64,000 nucleotides of DNA. Source: Ottelia alismoides. Taxonomy: Eukaryota > Streptophyta > Magnoliopsida > Alismatales > Hydrocharitaceae. Each line of letters begins with the position of its first letter. The first letter of the stretch is position 1. The position numbers and the translations under genes are program-made. Shown piece after piece: positions 23,066 to 33,004 of this stretch. Location: assembly GCA_037367405.1 (NCBI GenBank), contig JAZKJV010010750.1:1-64000 (forward strand), given 5' to 3'. Under the pieces are notes generated by a model. It did no database searches, was not told the origin of the DNA, and saw only the letters and a list, made by a program, of their open reading frames with translations.

Positions 23066-24469
23066 CCGTTGGATCAGGGATCCAACGGTTGGGACCTCGT
23101 CTTCCACCTCTGGTGCCCCCCCTCTCTCTCTACGTTCTCGAGCTTGCGGGAGGGGCCGCCCCTTTCTATTCTTTGGCCGCTCTCCCACCACTATCGACGA
23201 CCACCATCGCCTCCACGATCACCCCCACTCATCCCTCATCTTCACCAGCAACCTCACTATTCACGTCGTCCACCAGAGACGCTCCATGAACCCCACTAAC
23301 CTCACCTCCTCGCCAGCCCGGCCGTCGACTTCTTCCTTTAAATACTCGAGCACCAGCTACTTCAGCCCTATCCGCCACCCCAGAGAGGAACCTCGACTTC
23401 GAATGCTTCAACTGGTAACAGCAATCGAGCGAATCCTTGAGCGAAGACAACGTTCTCCTCCGGCGAGATCCGCGGCGCCACCGCCGTGTCGCAGCCCTCC
23501 TCCGAGTAGCTGCTTGAGCTCGGGACCTTACCGATCCCTCGAGCAAAGACCTGGAGCTTCAATCCGAGCTCCAAATCCCAGGTAACTCCATCCATCTCTC
23601 TTTGATTTCTCCCCATTTTATTCGTCGTCCACCTTCATCTTTTCGCTCCGCTTTCACATCGCCAAGCTCCCGCGACGGAGCTCTGACCTTCGCGGTATAT
23701 TTATCGCCCTCCGACGACTCATTCCACCTTCCATCAGCTACAGCTCCGCCACCTGGGCGGAGCACCATTGCCAGACCACCTACACTCCGCCTTAGGCCTC
23801 GCCACTCGCATCTCACTTCTCCACACACCACCACGAGCTTCGGATATACTTCTAACACCTGCAGGTACCCATCTCGATCATTGGACGGAAGCTCACCGGA
23901 GCTCCTGCCGAGCTTCATCGCCAGCAAGCTCAGACGCACCTCCGTTGCTCCTGAAGCCACCTGGACCATCGCCACACCGCCGCGGCATCTACTGGGATAT
24001 CTCCGTGTCCCCGGAGTGCTTCACCGGCGCTAGGAGGACCGGGCGGAGCTAAGCCCCCATCGCCGGAGCCCCGCCAACTCCTCCGCAGGTGGCGGACGAC
24101 CGTTGAGGGAGAAGCTCTAGCCACCGTTCGATCATCTTGATCGGAACGGTCCAGCGCCGTCCACGTCACCAGTGAACCGGAGCTTCACCTAGCCGTTGGA
24201 TCCGTCCAGATCCAACAGCGCTTAGCGCGCCACGTCATCGATATCTGGAACATCACAGGAGCCGTAGGATCATCTGTGATCCCACGGACAGGAGCGAGCC
24301 GTCGCCACAGCGGAGTAGAACGCCACCGTTGGATCTCTCTTTGATCCTACGGTCCATAAACAGCCACGTTGCCACACTCAGCCATCGTTGGATCATCCGA
24401 GATCCAACGAGATTCATTGCGCCATGCGTCTCCTTCCAGCAACCGTTGGATCATTCTTGATCCAATGGT
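23066..24469. repeat. Array of GTTGGATC inverted repeats in the A LTR
   Basis: Six short hairpins. The first is CCGTTGGATC at 23066-23075 pairing with GATCCAACGG at 23079-23088. Five more start at about 24193, 24262, 24326, 24386 and 24442, spaced 56-69 bases, each with GGATC facing GATCC over a 6-7 base loop. Flanking bases vary but usually pair. The 3' LTR has the corresponding units at about 34030-34060 and 35170-35460. Confidence 0.8.
23337..23344 (+). promoter_or_regulatory. TATA box of the A 5' LTR
   Basis: TTTAAATA lies in an otherwise GC-rich block and is conserved at 34300-34307 in the 3' LTR. It is the best candidate for the core promoter, with transcription expected about 30 bases downstream. 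Confidence 0.5.
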
Positions 24470-25738
24470 CTTCAACACGCCACGTAGAGGGGTCCGAGCC
24501 TCTTCCCCGACCTCTAGGCTCGGACCACCTGAGGCTAGCCGAGCCTCCCTCCAGACCTCTAGGAGTCCCGAGCCAAGACTCGAGCCTCCGACGCCGCCCG
24601 AGCCTAGGACCCCACGTGAGGAGCACGTACGACTTGGGTAATTTGCACAGAGGCCCCTAGGATCTTTCCAAAATAACAAATAGGTCCCTGTGAAGCGCCG
24701 CACGTGAAGAGCACGTGCGCAGTGGAGAAATTACATCACCCCCTAGTTTTCTAGGTAATTGCATTTAAGTCCCCTGTCAGCATGTCTGTTTTAATGTAAT
24801 TTTTATTTCATGTATTGCAATTACACCCCTGTCTTTGCAGGCATCCCTAGGTGTCATTTTGCATCATTTTTAAAGTCTAAAAATTGCGTATTGTTGAGTA
24901 ACTTGTCCTCTATCTGTTGTGACAATTATCATATTTTTGTGGTATCGGTAGATTTTTAAATTAATTAATTGGTTGATTTCTATGTTATTTTACCCATTTG
25001 AACCTTTTAATTGATAATTAATTCTCTGTAACTCCAAAAATCATCAAAAAATCACAGTAGCTCTAGGATAGTTAACTTAACATGGCATAAAAATTTCATC
25101 TCATTTACACACATATCGAGGCCTAAATAATTTCTTTAGTGATTTCCTTAGTTTATTTTTAATAGGTTCATTTCACACTAAAATAAAGGTCTGTTAATTT
25201 TCCTAGATTCCTTATAATCAAATCTATCTAGGATAATTTTTGTTCTTGAAAAAAATGTGATTTGTTATTTATTTAAATTGAATTAGTGAAAATCACCTTG
25301 CTTTAATTTTAAATTCACAGTAAATTCATATAGTGTCGAAAAATTCCAAAAAAATTAGGGTAGATTAATTTCATCCTAGTTCATCATCTGGCCAATTTTT
25401 ATAATTTTTGGACTTCATTTGATATCTTAACTGATTTAACTTCAAACTGGCTTGATTGTTGCATGTGTCTTGAATAGAAATAAAAAAAAGACCAAAAAAA
25501 TAATTCCCTGAAAATCGAACATTGGACTTTGCTACTAATTCATATAAGGAGACAGATGCCTCCCTGAGTTCGACCTTGGACTTCACCAAGTAAAAAAATC
25601 TGTCGCTTGAAATTAACTCGAATCTAATTAAAAGTGGTTTTTGATATTCCCTCTCGTATCTGACTGCAACGTACATATATAATTAATTTGGACATTAATT
25701 TGCTCGAATTACCAGGGGTGTGGGTGCGGCTAACAAAA

Positions 25739-25756
25739 TGGCGCCGTTGTCGGGGA
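25739..25756 (+). other. Primer-binding site of element A (tRNA-Asp type)
   Basis: TGGCGCCGTTGTCGGGGA differs at one base from TGGCGCCGTTGCCGGGGA, the complement of the 3' end of plant tRNA-Asp that is characteristic of Athila elements. It starts three bases after the LTR end. Confidence 0.93.
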
Positions 25757-27091
25757 GGTACGGCTTAGGTTAATTTGTAGCATAATTCTTATTGTTTGAT
25801 TTTCTTTCCCTAGGTAGTCTGACCCCCGGTTTTCTTGTAATTATTTTTTTCTCTCTTTTATTTCTTTTCATTATTTTTCTTTGTCACTCTCTGACCTCAA
25901 TCTTTTTATGTGCGAGGAACACGAGGAGTCGAAGAGAGAGGCTTTGTAATTTTCATTTTATCTCTTTATTTCTTTTTCGCATTATTTCCAGCGGTTCCTG
26001 TTTTGGTCCTCGCGCTTGTAAATATAGTGGAACTGTGTCCCCGTGTGCTGTATGGGTGAATGTAATTTAGCTTGCACTTGCGGCTCCCCGAGCCAATCTA
26101 GGAATTGCTTGTGCTCGTAATCCTTAGGACCACACAAATCACTTAAAAGACACACTTAGACCGCAGAGCTTAGCCAAATCAACAAGTTCTTCACGCTAAT
26201 AGAACTTCTTGTCTAGGAGCGGCTTTTATCGCTTGCATTTGCATTTAGCATAAAAAGTTTTCAACTCTGTTTTGCATCCTGCATAAAGAAGCGAAGGGAT
26301 CATTGTAAGTCTCCTGAACTCAGCATAGCATCATTATTTTTCTCTTGCATCGGCTTTTCTCGATTTCCCCCTCTATTTTTTATCATTTAAATTAAACAGA
26401 AATTGGGACTGGACGATAGGCATGCTGTGTGGTTGGATTAATACAGTGAGAACTTAACTTAAAAGCGGGACTGCTAAACACTATTGACCAAAAAAATTCA
26501 ATAAAATTGGAAAATTTTTTGCGGGAGATTAATCCCTGACCTTGTTTTCAGGATGAGTGAGGGTACTTGAGTGTGTGTGAACACCTTAAGGCAGAGCCCA
26601 TATCCCCGCCTTCCATATCACGTTCCAACTAATCCTCGCAAATATCACAAGTCGAATAATTTCAGATTCACTGACTAGCACCAAGTAGCCTCCGCCTGTC
26701 TCAGGTAGATAGGGGCGAAATTGCGGTACTTTGCAACAAGCTGCAAGTAACCCCCCGGGGTGAAGTTCCGGCCTTGTCAGCCTCCGCCTGCTTGAAGGAA
26801 GATAGGGGAGTAGTCTTTGAATCCATCGACTCGAGATAGAAGCGAAGAAAGGAAGGACCGGTGATATCTTAGGCGACAGGTTAAGCAGGGAAGACGCATC
26901 CGGCTTTGAGCCGACTTCCCTATAGGCCGCATATTCCTTACTATCTTGCTTGAAAATCACACTTAAAATCTACAAGATTAATTGGACTCTATTTCGAGTC
27001 TTTCACTGTGTTGAGTGTGAACAAAGGATTTTGGGTTGATTTGTTTGCTTCAGGTAGGAGTAAAATCCTATCTTCTTCTCGCCATATCAAG
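25757..27091 (+). other. Untranslated leader of element A
   Basis: About 1.3 kb without a credible gene. It shares blocks with the leaders of O and B (TTGCATCGGCTTTTCTCGA near 26347, GGGACTGCTAAAC near 26468). A local duplication carries AGCCTCCGCCTG at 26687-26698 and 26779-26790, each followed by GATAGGGG. The 124-codon minus-strand frame here overlaps this duplication and has no recognisable family. Confidence 0.65.
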
Positions 27092-28515
27092 ATGACTAAC
27101 TGGGGAGATCTCGACTCTTTATTCACCGATCTCTCTATGAGTCCCCCACGTAACTCATCTTCATCGGCCCAAGCGCACCTTGGACCACCCAGGACTCATG
27201 ACCCTCTTGGGTCTTGGTTCCCTCGTACTCAGGGTGGTTACTCTCAAACTAACCCTTTCATCTCCTCTGAGCTTACCGTGGAAGACCATCGCCTCGGTTA
27301 GAACCCCTTCCTTGATTTGTCCTCTGACACTGATCTTAATTCATACCCAGGAATAGAGGACAAGATGTCGCCTAAGCAGCCACCACCGTATGAGGATCAA
27401 TTGCGTCAAATTCTCAATCGCCTTGTTGAAGCCGAACAAAGAAATGTAGATCTCACGGCGAGGATGGGACAGATCATAGTAGCAGGAGGAACCGACCGAC
27501 CAATGGTCGATGCATATAACCCGGCGGAGAACGAGATACAGAATTAGTTGGCAATAGCGATTCCCACCGAAGCATTTGAGCTGAAGCCCCACTTCCTTAG
27601 TCTGCTTCTGAAGTTCAACGGAAATACCAATGAAGAACTTTATACTTTCCTCCGTGACTTCGAGCTGGTTTGCAACAATCTTAGCCATCCCAATATTGGC
27701 CAAGATTACATTAGACTGAAGTCCACCACATTTGCCTTAGGTGATAAGGCAGCACATTGGCTGAAGAATCTAGGGGTGATCTGTACAACCTGGATGCAGT
27801 TCAAGGACCTCTTTCTGAAAAAGTTCTACCCTCTCAGTAGAACTAATCAAATGAGAACGAAGATCGCCAGCTTCTTCCAAGGACCCAGTGAACCTTTCCA
27901 TGATTCCTGGGATAGGTTCAATGACTTAGTACAGAAATGCCCTTGCCACGACATTTCTAAGGCGATTTTAGTCCAGACCTTGTTCTGTGGTCTAACCCCG
28001 GAGATGCAGGGGTTAGTCAGTGCCACCTATGGAGGAAGCTATCTGAACAAGAACGAGCACGCTGTATGGAAGATCCTGGAGCAGATGGCGGAAACCGGTA
28101 GGTCGTAGGCCACCAGGGCTTATTAGTTGTCTCCCTCAATCCTATCCAATAATACAACCTGAAGGACTATAGCGGATCTGACCGAGGACCTCATCCCCAG
28201 CATGTCGATGATTGCTGACAAGTTAACCATGGTCGAGCAGATCCACAAGAGGATCACTAACCTTGAGTCTCTCTCGCGTCTACCGAAGCAAGTGGAGGAA
28301 CTCATTGAGAAGGTTGCTAAGATGAAGCTACTTGCCCCTTCTACACCACCTGCACCTGTGCATCGAGTCCATCTTGTGCCGGATCAGGGACCGGGGCCTC
28401 AGAGTGGTTGGGTGGAGGATCAGACTTACACCCAGCAGGACCAGCATGCACCCCCACAAGTGGAGACTAGATACGAGGAGCCTCCGCAGGTGTTCAAGAT
28501 CAACGGGCTATGGTA
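27092..28515 (+). pseudogene. gag of element A, broken by in-frame stops
   Basis: It starts at ATG 27092 (MTNWGDLDSLFTDLS), equivalent to MDNWSDICSDFASLP at 44699 in B. A single frame runs to the end, interrupted by stops at 27299, 27545, 28106, 28124 and 28160, with no frameshift seen. The capsid-like retrotransposon gag domain lies at about 27590-28000 (FLKKFYPLSRTNQMRTKI, then WDRFNDLVQKCPCH). A coiled-coil-like stretch (LPKQVEELIEKVAKMK) lies near 28285. No CCHC zinc knuckle is seen. The gag tail (VFKINGLWY) runs abruptly at about 28513 into RT sequence in another frame; in B 2.3 kb with the protease lies between these points. Confidence 0.85.
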
Positions 28516-31106
28516 TAGCCGTGGGTGGCCCCAATCCATGTTGTCCCGAAAAAGTCAGGAATTCAGACGACCACCAATGAGGATGGAGAGGAGATCGTGA
28601 CATGAGTACCCAAGTCGTGGCGTGTCTGTGTGGATTCCAGACGCCTGAATGCCGCGACGAAGAAGGATCATTTCCCCTTACCGTTCATTGATCAGATCTT
28701 GGAGAGACTAGCGGGGACAGAATTATTCTGCTTCATAGATGGGTTCTCGGGCTACAATCAAATAGCCATAGCTCCAGAGGACCAGGAAAAGACCACATTC
28801 ACATGCCCCTTTGGTACCTATGCTTTCAGGCGCATGCCCTTTGGGTTATGCAATGCTCCAGGTACTTTCCAAAGGTGCGTGATTGTTGTATTCGCCGAAA
28901 TGGTCGGCGAATTCCTGGAAGTCTTCGTGGACGACTTCTCGGTCCACGGCGATTCCATCGATTCCTGTCTTAGGAATCTGGACCAAGTCCTCAAAAGATG
29001 TTGTGAGGTTAATCTGGTGCTCTCCTGGGAGAAAAGTCATTTCATGGTGACAGAGGGCGTTGTGTTGGGGCACGTCATCTCCAAGAGAGGAATGGAGGTT
29101 GACCCTGCCAAGGTGGATGTGATCAAACGACTCCAGCCACCAACCAACGTCAAGCAGTTGTGGTCATTCCTTGGGCATGTCGGATTTTATCGAATATTCA
29201 TTAAGGATTTTTCTAAGATTGCCCGACCACTAACTGAGCTTTTAGGCAAAGACATGGAGTTTATTGTTGATCACAAATGTCTTGAGGCCTTTAAGTTATT
29301 ACAAGGAATGATCATGGACGCACCCATCCTACAAGCCCCAGATTGGTCTCTACCTTTTGAGATCATGACGGATGCCTCAGATCATGCTGTTGGGGCTGTG
29401 TTAGGACAAAGAAGAGATGGCATCCCGTTCGCAAGTCACTACGCAAGCAAAGTGCTTGACACCGCTCAGCGTAACTATACAGTTACGGAAAAGGAAATGC
29501 TTGCGGTAGTGTTTGCCTTGGACAAGTTCAGATCTAACTTAATTGGATCCAAGATAATCGTGTTCACTGACCACACGGCTCTACGATATTTTATGGAGAA
29601 GAAGGACACGAAGGTGTGTCTTCTTCGGTGGATTTTACTTATCCAGGAGTTTGATTTGGGCATCCGTGATAAAATTGGAAAGAAGAACGTAGTATCCAAT
29701 CATCTTTCTCGTCTCGAAGATCTTAATACTTCCGAGGATTCACCTATTTGAGACTCCTTCCCTGATTAGTCGATTTTTGTTGTCGACTTACTCCCATGGT
29801 ACGCCAATATCGTGAATTATCTTGTCTCCAAGAAAGTTCCCGAAGATTGGCCCAAGTGCCAAATTGACCGACTGATGTCGGACGCTAGACACTACCATTG
29901 GGAGGATCTGATCCTTTTCTTCGAAGGACCGGATTGTGTCTGGAGACAGTGTATTCCTCAGGAGGAATACCAGAGTGTCATTTCTTTATGCCACAGCTTG
30001 GAGGCAGGAGGACACCACTCCGGGAAGAGGACCGCATGGAAGGTACTTCAGTGTGGCTTTTACTGGCCGACTCTGTTTCACGACGCCACCACCTTCGCGA
30101 AGTCGTGCCCGGTATGCCAGAGAATGGGAGGAACCGTTGGTTCCAAGGATGAGATGCCGATGCAGCCTGTCATCATTTGTGACGTCTTTGACGCCTGGGG
30201 CATTGATTTCATGGGCCCATTCCCTGTTAGCCATGGATTTGAGTACATCCTTCTTGCGGTAGATTATCTATCCAGATGGGTGGAGGTTATCCCGACCCGA
30301 GCCGCAGACAGCAGGACTGTCTGTAAATTCATCAGAGAACACATAATCTCTAGGTTCAGGATCCCCAAAATGATGATATCTGACGGGGGTAGCCACTTTG
30401 TGAATCGGGAGGTGAAGAAATTTCTGATGGACTACAGCATCGAACACCGTGTCGTTAGCCCTTACCACCCACAGACCAAATGGCTGAGGTGTCAAATAGG
30501 GAGGTGAAAACTATATTGCAAAAGCTTGTCTGCCCGGACAGGAAGGACTGGTCTCAGATCTTGGATCATGTCCTCTGGGTGTATCGGACAACTTACAAAA
30601 CACCGTTAGGAACCTCCCCATTCCGAATGGTATTTGGAAAGCCGTGCCATTTGCCCGCAGAGTTAGTGCACAAATCGGAATGGGCAATCAAGAAGGTCAA
30701 TTGGAACACACACCTTGGGCAGAAGCAGAGAGAATTGGATCTGAATGAGCTTGTGGAAATCAGAAACCGCGCACATGATAACAATTTGGTGTACAAGGAC
30801 AAGGTGAAGCATTGGCATGATAGATATATCAGACGAAAGACCTTTGTTCCTGGACAGAAGGTATGGTTGTTCAATACTAGGCTGAAGATCTTCCAAGGCA
30901 ATTTGAAGTCCAAGTGGACATGCCCATTTGTCGTCTGTACGGTTCATGATAGTGGATGTGTCGAGATCTCAGATCTCACAGATGACGCACCGACATTCCT
31001 TGTGAATGGACAACTGTTGAAGCATTTTGTCGAATCCAATGAGCAGTTAGTCCATGTTGAGAAGATTGTGTTCCTGCGCGAGACAGATTCAGCAGATACA
31101 CCTTGA
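28516..31106 (+). pseudogene. RT, RNase H and integrase of element A, damaged
   Basis: RT starts inside the finger region (WVAPIHVVPKKSG), has a stop at 28603, then RRLNAATKKDHFPLPFIDQI, FGTYAFRRMPFGLCNAPGTF and the catalytic FVDDFSVHG at about 28924. RNase H follows ([40 protein letters not shown]); its last acidic position reads SNHLSRLE instead of the usual (A/S)DHLSRLE. Stops at 29749 and 29764 precede integrase. Integrase has an HHCC zinc region (GHHSGKRTAWKVL ... CPVCQRMGG), catalytic D in WGIDFMGPF, D in MISDGGSHF, then a frameshift near 30477 before the glutamate in AEVSNREVK. The C-terminal part reads GNLKSKWTCPF, where Athila integrases usually have WSGPF. Stop at 31104-31106. No env-like frame follows. 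Confidence 0.93.
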
Positions 31107-31266
31107 GCCGCGTATAAGACCTTGCAGCAGTGAGCTCCAGCCATCCGCAGCATCTCGAAAGATTCAGACCGACTCATTTGTATATATCATCAATCTTGTA
31201 CATCCTATCCTTTCTCCCCTGCAACTCTAGTAACCCATCCCCACCGCATCGAATCACTATCTTGGA

Positions 31267-31630
31267 CTATACTTAGGATAACCAGATCCTAAGTATAGGG
31301 GGGATGAGTCACCTGAGTCGGTTCTTTGTACATTCTCTAGAACACATTGGTCCTCACACTCACTTCCGTCCTATACTTAGGCTGACCTGAGCCTAAGTAT
31401 AGGGGGGACCGATGCCCGCATTGTATATTCATCCACTTCTCTTCTTGACCTCGTCCGCCCCACATTTTGACTTTCTTCTACACTTAGGCTACGAGAGCCT
31501 AAGTATAGGGGGGCCGGCCGAGTTCTATACATTTTCTCTTCTCTTTAGCTCTCCTACGCTTAGCACGAGCTATGTCTTTTTCCTCGCTTTTTGTGCTCTG
31601 AGGACATAGTACACGTTAAGTATAGGGGGC
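31267..31630 (+). repeat. PPT-like hairpin array of element A
   Basis: Three near-perfect hairpins about 105 bases apart. 31267-31298: CTATACTTAGGAT pairs with ATCCTAAGTATAG (13 bp), followed by a run of six G. 31371-31402: CTATACTTAGGCT pairs with AGCCTAAGTATAG (13 bp), again six G. 31478-31508: the same with one mismatch. A longer terminal unit (31552-31630) contains CTATGTC and GACATAG and ends TTAAGTATAGGGGG. The upper stem changes from GAT/ATC to GCT/AGC with pairing kept. The element's own polypurine tract at 32991-33003 is TAAGTATAGGGGG. Confidence 0.92.
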
Positions 31631-32966
31631 GTGTATATATTACATATATACTTTACCCATAGCTCGTACTTTCACGTACTTTTGTATATATTTTGCAATA
31701 ATTACGGGTGGGTAAAAATTGAAAAAAATGTATACTTATATATTTTATAACACTTATACAACTCTTGTAAATTGTTGTAAAATAAGAGGTATAACAAAAA
31801 AATGGCTTCTTATTTGCTCTTGCATATCATCTCTGCATCTGAAAAGAAAAGAAAAAGAGTCTTGCATTTACATTCATCTACATAGCATGACATCTACATC
31901 TCATCTGCATATCTTGCATATGCAAGGTGGAAAGCTAGTGGGTTCTGAACCAAGTTATGAGTAGATATTGAGGATGGACTTGATTTGATCTTAGTCCACC
32001 TAACTTCAGAGGATCCTTATAGGAACTGGAGTTAAGATTTCTCAGGTCAAGTGACATAATCCTTTGAGTCTGCAAGTCTATGTTCGCATGTCATCTTGAT
32101 TAGTCTAAGTAGAATATCTCATGCATACGCTTGATTCTCATAGACAGTGACCTAACTTGGACAAGCACAATGCACGTAGCTCTTCATTGATGAAGTGGTG
32201 AGGAGGTAGAATCCATTAGCTTGGAGTAGCACACGGGTGGAAATATCCGTCCTCCTCTAGGGAGGGTAGTGCGTCTCAACCTAGTTTGGTAGTGTTGACG
32301 TCTAAGGACGAGATGTTGTAGTTTGCAATAATGCTTCAAAAGAGGGATAGTCTACTTGCTCAAGAGGAAAAACTCCTGATGTACATGCTGCACCTTGTAT
32401 GAGTTTGAAAAAAATAAAATAATAGAAAAACTCCAAAAAATCAGACAGGTCCAAGTGAAAATAAAATACCTGTCGGAGTCTGTATATTAGCAAAGAAATG
32501 CAGCTGGATGACTTGGCTACACTGGTCAGGCATCCCGGGATAGGTAGCTACACTGGCTACCGTCGATTCTTTTCTCTACCCCCTCCTCTTGAGTTGGTCG
32601 CACTTGAACTTAGAAGGGAATACCTCGCTCCTCGAGGAAAGAGTTACTGGACCGGGTTATTGAGTTACCTTGTTAGAGGAGGCTGGTTCCGAGTCATTTC
32701 TGATGTGGAGAGTTATATTTCACTTACACTGTACAAGTAAGAATCATAGTCATCAGAAATTTGCGTTTGAGGATTTGTTCTGATCTGACTGTTGAGGCAT
32801 CTTGAATAGAAGACTTGTGGAACTTGAAGTCTGTTAGGTCTTAAGATCAGGTCCAAATAAGGTTACGCTACACAATTAATCTAAAGGTCGAGTCAAGCTC
32901 CATTTTTAACTTTTGTTCATGACCTTGGTATGGAACCCAAAATCATTTCACTCTTGCATTTCATTT
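31631..32966 (+). other. 3' untranslated region of element A
   Basis: Colinear with P (14061-15558) and O (37561-38450). The TTTGAAAA array seen in the other three copies is reduced here to a short AT-rich stretch (31680-31800). A frame at 32544-32663 (VATLATV...LNLEGNTSLLEERVTG) is shared with P and O and ends in a stop. The longer 80-codon frame overlapping it is not conserved. Confidence 0.6.
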
Positions 32967-32968
32967 AG

Positions 32969-32986
32969 TTGCTCGGGGACGAGCAA
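32969..32986 (+). other. Hairpin immediately before the polypurine tract (A)
   Basis: TTGCTC (32969-32974) and GAGCAA (32981-32986) form a perfect 6-bp stem around GGGGAC, 18 bases before the LTR. Element O has TTTGTTAG and CTAACAAA around GGA at 38450-38468, 16 bases before its LTR. The stems differ in sequence but both pair perfectly. Confidence 0.75.
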
Positions 32987-32988
32987 GG

Positions 32989-33004
32989 TTTAAGTATAGG
33001 GGGT
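32989..33004 (+). other. Polypurine tract of element A
   Basis: TTTAAGTATAGGGGGT directly precedes the 3' LTR. It is the same motif that ends each hairpin of the array at 31267-31630. Confidence 0.85.

Larger units (their letters stand above)
22045..25735 (+). repeat. 5' LTR of element A
   Basis: Begins TGATGAAT...ATTCATCA and ends GGCTAACA, three bases before the primer-binding site; 3691 bp. Order: AT-rich U3, a GC-rich block from about 22660 to 24640 rich in GTTGGATC/GATCCAAC inverted repeats, then an AT-rich R/U5 part with GGGTAATTTGCACAGAGGCC near 24635. The long open frames in the GC-rich block (for example 22863-23585) break differently in the 3' LTR and are not genes. Confidence 0.95.

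Noticed and set aside
22863..23585. A 240-codon open frame in a GC-rich region
   Set aside because: It lies inside the 5' LTR of element A. The same region of the 3' LTR (33828-34304) breaks into other frames through indels, and the translation is low-complexity arginine, proline and serine.
25739..25756. tRNA gene fragment
   Set aside because: Only the 18 bases complementary to the tRNA-Asp 3' end are present, which is the primer-binding site and not a tRNA gene.
26586..26960. A 124-codon minus-strand frame
   Set aside because: It sits in the untranslated leader of A opposite a local duplication, has no recognisable domain and no support from O or B.
32498..32740. An 80-codon frame starting MQLDDLATLVRHPG in the 3' region of A
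   Set aside because: The frame shared with P and O is a different one (32544-32663); this one is not maintained in the relatives.
31107..32960. env-like third gene, known from some Athila elements
   Set aside because: No long frame with signal peptide or transmembrane pattern follows integrase in A; only hairpins and short frames are present.
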